Shown piece after piece: positions 10,926-22,224 of a DNA stretch of 64,000 bases. Under the pieces are notes generated by a model, which made no database searches, had not been told where the DNA came from, and saw only the letters and a list, made by a program, of their open reading frames with translations. The position numbers and the translations under genes are program-made. Numbering within the stretch: the first letter of the stretch is position 1; the number at the start of each line of letters is the position of its first letter. The stretch comes from Rhyacophila brunnea (Eukaryota > Arthropoda > Insecta > Trichoptera > Rhyacophilidae): the NCBI GenBank assembly GCA_022495005.1, contig JAGYXB010001755.1:1-64000 (forward strand), read 5' to 3'.

Positions 10926-12660
10926 TTCCTTGGGCGCGGTGATCCGGCGGTCGCCTTGAAGCACGTTTCACTGACCGAACTGTACCGAACGGGAGCGATG
11001 TCGAACTATGCGATCCGGGTCGTCGATATCACGTATAAGATGAGATTGAAGGCTCGAATCGCGCACGACACCACACTGAACCGAACAGACCGTCAGCGCT
11101 TGTGCCTCTCGGTTACACCTGATTCACGGCACTTGGGGAACAAACGAAGGCACTGGTCCACAATATCACTATTCACGGGATGGTAGGTAGGTCAGTAGGT
11201 ATGATGATGATGGGCGTATGTAGGTTGGTGAGAGAGAGAGCAATTCAAGTCTGTTTCGAAACGTATCGTTTCTCCACTATGAAAGCCCTGGTGAAGATTC
11301 TAGGTTGATCGGCTGTCGGCGATTATCTTGATAAAGACTGTTTGACGGCAGGTGGATGGCTGCTAGAGATCCTCAAGCTGGCGATAATAGCGGTGAATCG
11401 ATGGATATCTTGGTGTCCAGTGCGTATTCAGGATCAAATTATTCTTTGCAGAAATAAATTCGATGCGCAAGCTGAATCGGAGTGGAGAGCAGAGATGTTA
11501 TCGGATCGAGTGTCAGTCGAGAAGTGTGATACAGAATTCGGAAATCCTGGGTTTTTATTCGAATCGGGAGATTTCATCCCCTCGGGCGAGCGTTCTACGG
11601 GTCAAAAATCCACATATCATTTTCACTATGAGATCTGGACTTAATTGATTGCCCCGCGAAACCGCAAGTCGCGAGAGAGCCGAAATTAACGGTGTTCGGT
11701 AGGCGCGGGCCGCTTGCATAAAACCTCGTTCGCGACATCCCGCTGAGAGCGCGATTTCACATAGCTCTCCCTACAATGAATGCGTTTTTTAGCTTGTATT
11801 GTACTTTTAGTTTTTAATTAACCAAGCGAAAACTCAGTGTATCAAAGAGTGTGATACGTCAATCTGCTCGTTACCGTTCAAGCTAGCATTTGAGTATACA
11901 CCCCGTGATGTGAGTCTCTTCATGATTGAATGGCGGGAGCCACAAGTTCGGACCAATAAGCGGGCCGCCCACGCGCTACGTGTATATTTATGATAAAAAT
12001 AAAAATTATTAAAATACTAGGTCTTATTCTCTACGTACACATATAAATGTTATATCTAATTAACTTATATTTAAGGCGCTAAAATTAATGGAATCTGACC
12101 CGTCTCTGAGCTCTATATCTCGCGAACCTTTATGGTTACACGTACTATAGAATAACTAAAATCTCCGCGGTCCGTAGACGCATATGTCATTTTAAGTTTT
12201 ACGTTGATCGGACACGCGCAGCTCTAGCTATCATTAATAATGTGTTTGTATGGAGATCTCGCGGCTGTCATGAATTGCGTAACAGGGATTTCGCTCCACA
12301 CATGAGCCAATCGGCTGCGGCCGCGGTCGGGATAGGGAATTGATCCAGTTGTGCGAGGGAGACAACTGTCCGGTTACCGACTGGCGAACGCAGCGCCAAG
12401 GCCGCTCATATGTTACACATGAGTCGCGAGAAATTCCGCGGGTCGATCGCGCGCGGGATGAGCGGATTACGCGTATGGTATTAATATGGGAGTGATGAAA
12501 ATTAGAAGCCAGAGGTATACAGTACCTCGTGAGTGGTTTAGATGCTATGTAGATGCTACGTACAGAGCCCAGGTCTAGACCGATTCTCGTCTAATTAAAT
12601 TAATTAAAATATTGATTAATTATTATCTAGCTTAATTTCGCGGATCGAATTATGTCAACA
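10926..12660. other. Unassigned, locally GC-rich intergenic DNA
   Basis: The base composition changes sharply at about 10925 from AT-rich to balanced. A 95-codon + strand frame (10899-11186) has no recognisable motif and a repeat-derived start, so I do not call it a gene. The rest (11190-12660) has only short frames. I saw no TIRs, A-tails or RNA genes. Confidence 0.4.
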
Positions 12661-13240
12661 TTATACTTTAATTATGGGTACAGATTTATATACTAATGTC
12701 GGTTTACAATTACACACGCTGACAATACCTAATCATCGCAATTATACAATATTAGATCCATTTATCTTAATTACATTATTATATCTACTCGAAGTCCAAT
12801 ACAGTTATTATGCTAATTTAATATTTATATACCTATCAATTATTTATTTAACATGGCAAAATATCTATTACTAACATTATATACCTATTGCTACCATCTT
12901 AATTAGGACACATAATCTTCGTACTGCATCTTATTAATTGGATTTTAATTACTACTTTATTATTACTCCGTCGTTATTTACATTCTTACCATCACTCTTC
13001 ATGGTCCTTATGACCGACTTATCTCATCTACAGTTCACCTTGAGGAGCAGTGGGACCTGCTGGGGCAACTGTAGGACTTCCTCATACATCATATATGGCT
13101 TGTCTTCGTCGAGGGTCACAAGCTTATTACTTTATAACCGGTGGTACATTGACTATTTTGATCAGATCGAGCGATTGGATGGTACCACTCCTTATGGGAG
13201 TGTCCTCTCGGGAGCACACTAAACGTGTTCGTGTCACTAA
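12661..13240. other. Unassigned AT-rich DNA ending in GTGTCACTAA at the telomere tract
   Basis: Two frames of 66 and 94 codons are open, but neither has a recognisable domain. The right end reads TTCGTGTCACTAA and runs straight into CCTAA units. The same TCACTA ending is found at the ends of the long inverted-repeat element (48174) and of the repeat ending near 51410. Confidence 0.35.
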
Positions 13241-13282
13241 CCTAACCTAACCTAACCTAACCTAACCTAACCTAACCTAACC
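13241..13282 (+). repeat. Telomeric (CCTAA)n tract, about 8 units
   Basis: Perfect CCTAA units sit between unassigned DNA and the start of copy D. The tract's orientation matches the other telomeric tracts in the window. Confidence 0.95.
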
Positions 13283-13495
13283 ATGGAGAGCAAAGATCGT
13301 TGTTTACACTGCGCTGGCGAGCACAAATCCATGTCTTGCACGAAGAAGGATCAAGAAGACGAACACCACTGCTGGAATTGTATTAAAATGGCCAAAGGTA
13401 AGACCGAGGTGTCAAAACACAGAGCCAACGACAAGAATTGTTCTTATCGGAATAAAATGATGATGCGAACCATGGAAAGAGTCAACTATGGCTAA
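13283..13495 (+). CDS. ORF1 C-terminal remnant (gag-like zinc knuckles) of copy D
   Basis: A 70-codon frame that opens with Cys/His motifs: CLHCAGEHKSMSC near residues 7-19, then HHCWNC and a HRANDKNC-type end. This matches the last knuckles of R1-clade ORF1 proteins, which bind element RNA. The ATG at 13283 is probably internal to the original ORF1 and only looks like a start because of 5' truncation. The stop overlaps the ORF2 start in the word ATGGCTAA (ORF2 ATG at 13488), a spacing that suggests coupled translation. Confidence 0.7.
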   Translation: MESKDRCLHCAGEHKSMSCTKKDQEDEHHCWNCIKMAKGKTEVSKHRANDKNCSYRNKMMMRTMERVNYG

Positions 13496-16400
13496 CTCCA
13501 TCGTTCCAAATACCACCGGGACCCAATTAAATACTACAGGCACCACAAAAGTAATTCAGTGGAATTTGGGCCGCTGCAAAGCGGCACAAGAAGAAGCACT
13601 AGCCAATAAGAGGGGCGCGGATATATTGCTGCTACAGGAACCTTACACTGGCAATACCGGCAGAATTAATGCTCCGAGGGTCACTGTTTATCAATCAGTG
13701 ACTTCCAAGGAGCGGGTCTGCAAAGCGGCAATAATTATCTGCAAATCCACGATAAATGGCATAATGCTGAGCAAATTCAGTGACTCAAATACCACACTTG
13801 TAAGAATTACCACAGAAGCTGGACCTCTTGTTATTGGATCTATGTACGTGGAGCCAAACGCTGACATTGCCCCAACATTGGGAAAACTCACACTGCTTGG
13901 AGATGTTCCAATCCTCATAGGGAGTGACCTAAACGCAAAAAATGTGTGGTGGGGACGCGCGAAGACCGACAGAAGGGGCGAAGAAGTCGCAGATTTCCTT
14001 TCAGAACTCAATCTGAACATTCTTAATGAAGGAAATCGACCCACCTTCGAAACCTATCGTGACAACCGTCACATCACAAGCGTTATAGACATGACATTCT
14101 GCTCTTCAAGTTTTCTGGACACCGTTCACAGGTGGAGAGTAGAATCAAATGATAACCAACTCAGCGACCATAATCCTATTTCTTTCGAAATTTCCACAAA
14201 GATTTGGAATCCTACAGATCCGAAAACTGCCCTTTATAATACAAAAAAAGCGAGCTGGGAAAAATTTTCGAAAGATATTAAAAATAAACTGAGGGAAATT
14301 AACGCTTCTGAAAACTATTTTTCTGAAGTGAGCAACTCGCTTGTGTTGGAAAAGAAAATAAATACATTGATGGACATCTTGGGAGAATCGTGCAAAGCAA
14401 GTATACCAATCAGGAAACCTTTCAAAAGACAGCCCTGTCCTTGGTGGAACGCTGAGCTCGATAAGCTCAAGAAAGAAGCAATCAAATGTAAGCACAGACT
14501 TCAGAATTCAGGAAGACTCCGAAGAGAGACCATAACGCTTCCGGAATATCTTGAAGCGAAACAAACTTATAAAGATGCAATTGCGAAAACCAAAATCGAG
14601 TCTTGGAAAAATTACTGCGCGTCACAGACAAGAGAAACCGCTTGGTCTGCAATTCACAGAGTTCTGGTAAACCGAAGAAAGACTACTCCACCAGCGACGC
14701 TCAAAGATGGCGACGAGTATTTAGCTTCGGCTGAAGAATCCGCTCAGCGGCTATTGGAGAAGTTTTTCCCGGACGACACCATACAAAATGAAACCAACGA
14801 ACAGATTACCATCAGACGTATGGCGGAAATTCTACCCTTCACCCCAAACGACCCGATATTCACTGAAGAAGAGATCGAGGATATAGTATCAAACATAAGT
14901 CCACATAAGGCACCCGGAGAAGATCACTTCACCGCCGACATTTGCCTTCATTTCTTCAACGTGGATAGGTCATTAGTATTGGGTATGTATAACGCATGTC
15001 TCAGAGTGAGCCACTTTCCAGCTCAATGGAAAATAGCGAGGGTTGTTGTCATTCCCAAGCCGGGAAAAGACGACCTTCAAGACATCAAGTCCTACAGACC
15101 GATCGGCCTCATTTCAGTATTTGGAAAAGTACTGGAAAAGCTGATGATAAATCGGATAAACTGGCATTTTCATCGAACAGGTAAGTTGAGTCACAAGCAA
15201 TATGGTTTAACGCCCCAGAAATCAACAGAAGACGCTCTGAACGCTTCAGTCAACGAAATCAGGACTGCGCTGCAAGACAAGAAGATGATCATAGCAATCT
15301 CGCTCGACATCAGAGGAGCCTTTGATAATGCTTGGTGGCCATTTCTAATGTGCCAGCTGAGAAGCAAGAAGTGCCCTCGGAACTTGTTTACGCTAGTGAA
15401 GAGCTATCATCAACAAAGGAAAGTCATACTGTCACATTTTGATGCCACGCTCCAGAAGGTTACGACCAAAGGATGCGTTCAGGGATCATCTTGCGGACCG
15501 AGCTTTTGGAATTACATCTTAGATGATGTACTTCAGGAGGACTTGGGCCCTGGAGCTGAACTGAGAGCATTTGCGGATGACCTGCTATTGATTGCTACAG
15601 CCAACAATACGACAGAGCTTGAAAATATGACTGACAAGGCGTTGAAATTCATCACATCATGGGGCTCTAAAGCCAAACTACACTTTGCAGAAGACAAAAC
15701 CAACGCGATGTATATTACCAGAAAAAAGGACCGACAGCCAAACATTTACATGAACGGAGTTCAACTTAAATACGTGGATCACTTTAAGGTTCTCGGTTAG
15801 GTTATATTTAGGTGCTGTCGAGCCTCTGATAACGTACGCTTCCAGCGTGTGGGCGGACGCGGTAAAGAAAAAAGTCAACCGTAAGAAACTGAACTCCATT
15901 CAAAGACGAATTGCCATCAGATCCTGCAAAGGATACAGAACGATCTCTCTAGTTTCTGCTCAGGTCTTGAGCGGCTTCATGCCACTTGACCTGAGGATCA
16001 AGCAGCTTGCAGAAGCATATGAGGTAAAGAAGACTCTCACCCTGCAGGACTTGCCGCAAGACAGAGTCTACCAGGGAACCGGAGACTTTTTCTCACTCCC
16101 TCATCCCTCGGAACGCAACCGGATTGACCATGGATACTATGATCAGACTCTGCCTGAGGCAACGCAGAATGAACTGAGAATCTTCACTGATGGCAGTCTC
16201 TTGAACGGCAAAGTGGGTGCAGCATTTGTACCTTACGATAGCGTGAGAGAGTTGCCGTCGAGAAAGATCAAACTCGACGACATCTGCTCAGTGTTTCAGG
16301 CTGAACTCCTGGAGATCCGAGAAGCTTTGAGCTACGTTCTGAAGAAATCACCAAACAGATGGAAGCAAATAACGATCTTGACAGACTGCAAATCAGGCGT

Positions 16401-17178
16401 CCATGCAATAACGGACCGAAATTCGGTCAATCCTATTGTTATGGACATTAAAACTGATATCCAAGAACTACGATGCAGAAAACAGAACGTGCACATCGGC
16501 TGGATAAGGAGTCACTGCGGAATCCTAGAAAATGAAAAAGCGGACGAAAAGGCTCGAGAGACTACTCTTAAAAAGACGGCCCCAGATTTTGTTAAGTTTC
16601 CGCTCAGTTTTGCCAAAAGGAAAATAAAAAGCAGAACTCTTCAACTCTGGAATGATCGATATTTGAAAGAAACGTCAGGAAATATTACTAAAATGTTTTT
16701 CCCAACAATTTTCCATGCCTTTGATTTCAGGAGAATGCAGGAAGTTGGCTTTGAACTCACACAATTCCTCACGGGTCACGGTGGGTTCATGAGCTACCTG
16801 CATCGATTTAAGCTCTCCGAGATCGACAGCTGCCCGTGTGATGATATGACTCCTCAAGATGTCCCTCATCTTTTTATGCATTGTCCCATTTTCAGCTTCC
16901 AAAGACAGCAGCTGGAGGCGCGATGCAGGCGTCTAGATGAGGACCTATGCGACATCGGATCCGTGATAGTTCACAAGGAACTATCACGAAAGGTAGTATC
17001 ATACATGATAAAAATAGTGCAGGATATTGGCAAAATAAACGAAGCCAGGACACAAAATGCCGAACACTCTTCAAGTGAAACGGAAGGCCTGGTGATTTCT
17101 GTCAACAGTCCGTCTTCTCCTGAAGAGTTTTCTGTGGTTTCCTCTTCACAAGAGCAAATGCGGAGAAGTTCCTGTTAA
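13488..17178 (+). pseudogene. ORF2 of copy D: endonuclease, RT, RNase H, zinc finger; one deletion
   Basis: The N-terminus is an apurinic-type endonuclease (residues about 20-245) with QWNLGRCKA, LLLQEPY, GSDLNAKNVWW and the catalytic SDHNPI. RT occupies about residues 430-770 with PKPGKDD, LDIRGAFDNAWW, GSSCGPSFWN and FADDLLLI. At 15799 a 134-bp deletion, filled with TAGGTT, shifts the frame; the match to copy B resumes at about 15805. The second piece (15847-17178) has the RT thumb, RNase H (TDGSLLNG, QAELLEIREAL, TDCKSG, NEKADE) and a CPCDD...HLFMHC zinc finger. The TRAS-type endonuclease is what normally gives telomere specificity in such elements. RNase H within an R1-like element is notable. 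Confidence 0.88.
15799..15804 (+). other. Telomere-type filler at a deletion junction in copy D
   Basis: Compared with copy B (1880-2013 deleted), D carries the hexamer TAGGTT. With its flanks it reads GGTTAGGTTA, two TTAGG-phase units on the + strand. The surrounding tracts are CCTAA on that strand, so the filler is in the opposite orientation. Confidence 0.7.
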
Positions 17179-17328
17179 GACCCACAGTAGTATATTCCTC
17201 CTGATCCCAACACTATATAGTAGAAAAAAAAGACTAATAAATAAAGAAAACTCCAATTGAAGATCTACAAACGTTGTACATAATAAGCAAGGTCAATAAT
17301 AAATGCAACTCCCATATAAAAAAAAAAA

Positions 17329-17365
17329 CCTAACCTAACCTAACCTAACCTAACCTAACCTAACC
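17329..17365 (+). repeat. Telomeric (CCTAA)n tract between copies D and E
   Basis: About seven perfect units bridge the A-tail of D and the truncated 5' end of E. Head-to-tail spacing of elements by short telomere tracts is the layout known from insect telomeric TRAS/SART arrays. Confidence 0.95.
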
Positions 17366-19128
17366 GGAGAGGAGGTCGTTAGGAAACAGACAGCAGGCTG
17401 CATACAAGGCTCAACCTGCGGACCAACCCTCTGGAACATTGCCATAAACGATCTTCTCACAATAAACATTCCAAACAACGCACACATACAAGCATTCGCA
17501 GACGACGTACTAATCACGATCGCTGCTGATGACATACAAACACTTGAAACAACAACCAACGACATACTAAAAAGGACACTTGAATGGGGAAATAGCACTA
17601 AACTCACATTTTCTGACACAAAAACACACATTATGTTCATGTCCAAACGCACCATACAACCACCGAACATTACATGGAAAGGACAAAAAAAAGATCTTGT
17701 TGACTCATTCAAAATACTGGGAGTAGTTCTAGACAGACACCTTAACTGGTCAAAACACACAGAATACACATGTAAAAAAGCTACACAAATTGGCAAGCGA
17801 TTCATGAGGGCTGCACGAGCAACGTGGGGAGCCTCCCCAGAGGTCCTAAAAATCATATACATGGGAGTAATCGAACCCACAATCACTTACGCAGCATCCA
17901 TCTGGAGCAACGCCACACACAAAAAATCCATACAAAAAAACTAAACACAACTCAACGTCCCTTTGCAATTTCGATCTGCAAAGGGTACAGGACCATATCA
18001 CTCACATCCGCCCAAGTACTGGCAAACACCACCCCTCTAGACCTAAAAATACAACAACTCGCCGAACTATACCGCATAAAAACGCAACATACTTTACCCA
18101 AACACCTTCCAACTGACAGAACATATGAAAACAAAATACACTACACAGAATTACCTCACCCAGGCACCAGACACCTTGAAAACATAGAACACATAGAAAC
18201 CACCGACCACAGCGCACTCACTGAACACAACGCAACGGGTTTGGAGATCTACACAGACGGCAGCCGCATCGATGAAAAAGTAGGGGCAGCCTTTGTCGTT
18301 TACAAAGGTGGAGCATTTATTGCAAAACGAAAGTTAAGGCTTGAAAGCTACTGCACTGTTTTTCAGGCAGAAATGCTAGCCATCAGAGAATCCCTCGATT
18401 GGACACTGGTTAATTCCAGCAAACATCACCCCACCGAGGTGATCATATACTCTGACAGCCAATCCAGTCTTGTAGCTCTCCAAAACCCTTCATCGACACA
18501 CCCACTCGTAAGAGCCAGCCTGACATTGTGCTCACTCCTGAGAAACATAAACATCACCCCCAGGTTCATCTGGATAAGGAGTCACATTGGCATAGCCGGA
18601 AACGAAGAGGCAGATAAATACGCAAAACAAGCCACCACAGACAAAAGACCCACCACTTACACGAAATTCCCTCTCACGTTCGCAAAGAGGAAATTAGAAG
18701 ATGACACCACATATCTATGGAACAAAAGATACACTGAATCCACCACTGGATCGACAACAAAAATATTCATACCAGACATAAACTCAGGAAAACACTTCAC
18801 ACACAACACCACACTCAATCATGAACTCACACAAATGCTGACGGGCCACGGGGCAATGAGAGCCTACCTGAAAAGGTTTAAACTGAGAGCCGACGATCAC
18901 TGTCCATGCGATGGAGTCGTGTCTCAGACAGTCAAACACATATTGGCCGATTGTCCTATACTTGAGAAAGAAAGGTGGACCCTCGGGGTACAGTGCCACC
19001 AGCAAAACATCACAATAGACTTATCAAAACCAGACAAAATACTAAAGAACAAAACAACACGGAAACTATTCACTGAATACCTAACAAAAGCCATCAAAAA
19101 AATAAAGACAGTAAACGGAGGGACATAA
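17366..19128 (+). pseudogene. ORF2 of copy E: RT (partial), RNase H, zinc finger; one frameshift
   Basis: RT motifs include GSTCGPTLWN near 17410, the catalytic FADDVLITIA near 17495 and LGVVLDRHLNWSKH near 17720. The frame slips by one base in an A-run at about 17932-17941. It then continues to 19128 through RNase H (TDGSRIDEKVGAAF, QAEMLAIRESL, SDSQSSL, WIRSHIGIAGNEEADKYA) and the Cys/His cluster CPCDG...HILADC. The frame is otherwise clean, so the slip may be recent or a homopolymer sequencing error. Confidence 0.85.
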
Positions 19129-19192
19129 ACACAAACACAACACAGCACAGAAGTTACACACGCTCACAGTCTCATATCAATATAATGTATAC

Positions 19193-19766
19193 CAGTGGCG
19201 AAGGGTGGAGGTAGGCTGTTAAGATCCGCCATAAATAGTGCACATTAAACTTTTTCAGACATACATATTTGTTTTCATTGAAATAAGACTACAATTTACA
19301 GATAGTGTAGGTTAGATTTTAAAATTCAATTAAACCCTGAGAAACCAAGCCATAATAGATATTAGTCAAAAAATACATGTCTATCTATAAAATTATGCAA
19401 TTAAATCATACATAACTTTGAGTATTTTATAGATAAAATAATATTTTCTATTTATTATAGTTTGGTTTACGCAGGGCTTAATGAATCAAAAAAATGAACC
19501 AAAAATATGTGTAATATGTAGTTTTAATCCAACGAAAACAAATAACTATGAATGAAAAATTGTACACAATTTTGTCGTATTGCCCAAATTAGACCAAATC
19601 TATTATGGTTTCGTTTAGGCAGGGTTTAATTGATTTTTAAAAACTAACTAATACCATCTGTAAATTGTAGTCTTAGTTCAATAAAAACAAATACATATGA
19701 CTAACAGAGTTTAGTGTGCACTATTTATAGCGAATCTTAACAGCCTACCTCCACCCTTCGCCACTG
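19193..19766. mobile_element. hAT-type MITE in the 3' UTR of copy E
   Basis: The ends are CAGTGGCG...CGCCACTG. Imperfect terminal inverted repeats extend about 60 bp (GAAGGGTGGAGGTAGGCTGT at the left). The flanks ATGTATAC (19185-19192 and 19767-19774) are identical, an 8-bp target duplication. The CAGTGGCG terminus plus 8-bp duplication is diagnostic of the hAT superfamily. At 574 bp with no coding capacity it is non-autonomous. A second copy is at 38224-41442. Confidence 0.9.
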
Positions 19767-20037
19767 ATGTATACTATTATTTAACTATGTTATATTTTTA
19801 CTTTTATATAATTTATTAACACATTTTTATTAATATTTATATTTTATATATCTCTGTATTTTTATCTCATTACTTTAACAAAAAATTTTATATTTTCTTT
19901 TCTTTTATATTTTAAACTTTAATATTTTATATAATATCTCTGTATTTTTTTTTTAACTCTTTACTTTAACACATATTTTAATATTCTTTATATTTTATAT
20001 TTTCTTTATGTTTTACAATATTGTGCTCAACTGTAAA

Positions 20038-20758
20038 TCGTTACCGTTCAGGCAAAAGTCACCAACCCTCAAAATGGCAGTTTTGAGTTGAGTATGTCAC
20101 CCGAAGCGTAAAATTATGTTCTTTAAGATGCAAAAGTCACCATGGTACATTAGTTAGTAAAATGTTGCTTAAATCCGAATTATTTGTTTTCCACTAAATG
20201 ACTTTCGATAAAATCTTAACAGGCAAAAGTCATTAGAGATGAATAGACATTATTGACTCTATAAAAAAAAATCCTTCGTTATAAATATACAAGCAAAAAT
20301 CACTATACTATGGATGGTGAGTTCTACTGATTTGTCATTTGAAAACTTCTAACACTTGTCTTAAATACACAAAAATAACCAAACAGGAATAGTTTACCTT
20401 AGCTTGTTATAATAAGATCGCTTTGGTCTAAATTAAATCAAACAAAACTCACCATAGCGTAATGGTGACTTTTGTCTGCTCATAAATGCAGTACAGTGAT
20501 GACGAAATAAACAAGCAAAAGTCACCAAACCATAATTGAGCTACCTTGCCTCCTTCAAAACCTTCCAGATGTTTTAAATAGCATCAAAAAGTAAAAGTAC
20601 CTTAAATAAATTATTAAGAAGATATGAGAAAATAATGTGATGTAGATAAAACCTTAAAAACATTAAAATCTGATTTTTCCTGCATTTTCAAACTTTCAAA
20701 TTGCGATATCTCAAAACAATGTTTTTAGGGTTGGTGACTTTTGCCTGAACGGTGACGA
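20038..20758. mobile_element. Non-autonomous TIR element with GCAAAAGTCACCA iterons
   Basis: The ends are a 32-bp inverted repeat starting TCGTYACCGTTCAGGCAAAA. The core word GCAAAAGTCACCA recurs in variants near 20131, 20222, 20292 and 20514. It is inverted near 20464 and at the right terminus, which suggests transposase binding sites. No coding frame exists. A target duplication is not clear (AA at most), so the superfamily is not assigned. Confidence 0.75.
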
Positions 20759-20859
20759 AATTATGTAAATGAAATATGAACAATGTAATACTTAAGTAAT
20801 AACCCTTGTACGAAAAAGCAAGGATATCAATAAACGAATTTAAAAAAAAAAAAAACAAA

Positions 20860-20930
20860 CCTAACCTAACCTAACCTAACCTAAACCTAACCTAACCTAA
20901 CCTAACCTAACCTAACCTAACCTAACCTAA
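20860..20930 (+). repeat. Telomeric (CCTAA)n tract after copy E
   Basis: About 14 units with one CCTAAA variant. It begins four bases after the A-tail of E and ends at the subtelomeric satellite. It is the innermost long telomeric tract in the window. Confidence 0.95.
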
Positions 20931-21930
20931 CATGTCCAAATCAAACATATTTTCAGTTCAATTCAGAAATGTATAAAATAAATTGTGTTTCAACTCCTCC
21001 CTTGTACGTACGCATTATTACTGCGATACTATACGAATGCAAAAGGGCACCGTGAAGAGGGCCGTTTGTATGTGAGTATATAGTCAAAATCAAACATCAC
21101 CTGACCAAATCAAACCTAACCTGACAAAATCGAACATAACATAACATAAACTAGTCAAATCAAACCTAAACCAATCAAATCAAACGTAACATAATGTAAT
21201 CAAACCTATCCTGACCAAATCAAACCTAACCTGACAATATCGAACATAACATAAACAAGTCAAATCAAACCTAAACCAATCAAATCATACGTAACATAAT
21301 GAAATCAACCCTAACCTGACCAAATCAAACCTAACCCGACAAAATCGAACATAACATAACATAAACTAACCAAATCAAACCTAAACCAATCGAATCAAAC
21401 GTAACACAATGAAATCAAACCTAACTTGACCAAATCAAATGAAACCTAACATGTCCAAATCAAACATATTTTCAGTTCAGTTCAGAAATGTATAAAATAA
21501 ATTGTGTTTCACCTCCTCCCTTCTACGCACGCATTATTACTGCGATACTATACGAATGCAAACGGGGACCGTGAAAAGGTCCGTTTGTATGTGAGTAGAT
21601 AGTCAAAATCAAACATCACCTGACCAACTCACACCTACCGTGACAAAATCGAACATAACATAAACTAGTCAAATCAAAACTAAACCAATCAAATCAAACG
21701 TAACATAATGAAATCAAACCTATCCTGACCAAATCAAACCTAACCTGACAATATCGAGCATAACATAAACTAGTCAAATCAAACCTAAACTAATCAAATC
21801 AAACGTAACATAATGAAATCAACCCTAACCTGACCAAATCAAACTTAACCCGATAAAATCGAACATAACATAACATAAACTAATCAAATCAAACCTAAAA
21901 CAATCGAATCAAATGTAACTAAATGAAATG
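20931..21930 (+). repeat. Subtelomeric satellite, two units of 519 bp
   Basis: The word ATGTCCAAATCAAACATATT begins units at 20932 and 21451. Each unit has about 170 bp of unique sequence followed by short sub-repeats on the theme AAATCAAACCTAACCTGACC with AACATAACATAA variants. The sub-repeats resemble CCTAACCT stretched by extra bases, so the satellite may have grown from telomeric DNA. No coding frame is present. Confidence 0.85.
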
Positions 21931-22134
21931 TAAATGTCATGTCCGGCTTTTTCCTATCTTTTTATATACTTATTATTAACTATTAGTTATTAAATCTATA
22001 TTACAACGACAAGTATCGGAACTTTTACGCGTTGACATAATTTCTTAATCATAATTATAAACGGTTCTCTAGATAATTGATGAAGACCTAAATTTATATT
22101 ATTAATATTAGGTTATGTCCTATCGATAAGTACT
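21931..22134. other. Short AT-rich spacer, nothing recognised
   Basis: This stretch between the subtelomeric satellite and the outer gypsy remnant has no open frame, repeat or RNA gene that I could identify. Confidence 0.4.
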
Positions 22135-22215
22135 TTCAGGAAACAGGTGATCTGGGCTGGCAGGTATCCTGTATGATTTGATTGTTAAGTTTCTTACCAG
22201 AATTGGGAAGTTATA
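22135..22215 (-). repeat. Fragment of the outer LTR or leader sequence
   Basis: About 80 bp including GGAAACAGGTGATCTGGGCT match 36486-36570. The first lies just after the outer gag stop and the second just before the outer gag start (minus strand). Two explanations fit: an LTR end left on both sides after pol and most of one LTR were deleted, or an independent short repeat. Confidence 0.5.
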
Positions 22216-22224
22216 AACTTTTTT

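Larger units (their letters stand above)
13283..17328 (+). mobile_element. Copy D: longest telomeric R1/TRAS-like retrotransposon
   Basis: The copy starts directly after CCTAA repeats within the end of ORF1, contains the whole of ORF2 apart from one internal deletion, and ends with a 3' UTR and A-tail (about 17318-17328) joined to CCTAA. It is 5'-truncated, losing most of ORF1. D is the best reference for the family in this window. The A-tail junctions at both D and B point to insertion targeted to telomere repeats. Confidence 0.88.
17366..20855 (+). mobile_element. Copy E: second, diverged telomeric non-LTR family
   Basis: The copy is 5'-truncated within RT, just after CCTAA. Its protein is collinear with B and D across RT, RNase H and the zinc finger but strongly diverged at the amino-acid level, and its DNA has a different composition (rich in A and C). 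The 3' end keeps CCTTGTACG...AAGCAAGG and a long A-tail (20842-20855), with CAAA then CCTAA following. The 3' UTR is inflated by two DNA transposons (19193-19766 and 20038-20758). A full-length member should exist elsewhere in the genome. Confidence 0.85.

Noticed and set aside
10899..11186. 95-codon + strand open frame
   Set aside because: Its start lies in a repeated word (TTATCTGTAGCCCGG), no motif is recognisable, and there is no splice or regulatory context.
12674..13222. Two open frames of 66 and 94 codons, one hydrophobic
   Set aside because: AT-rich DNA gives hydrophobic frames by chance. I considered a mitochondrial insertion, but no mitochondrial protein motif fits.
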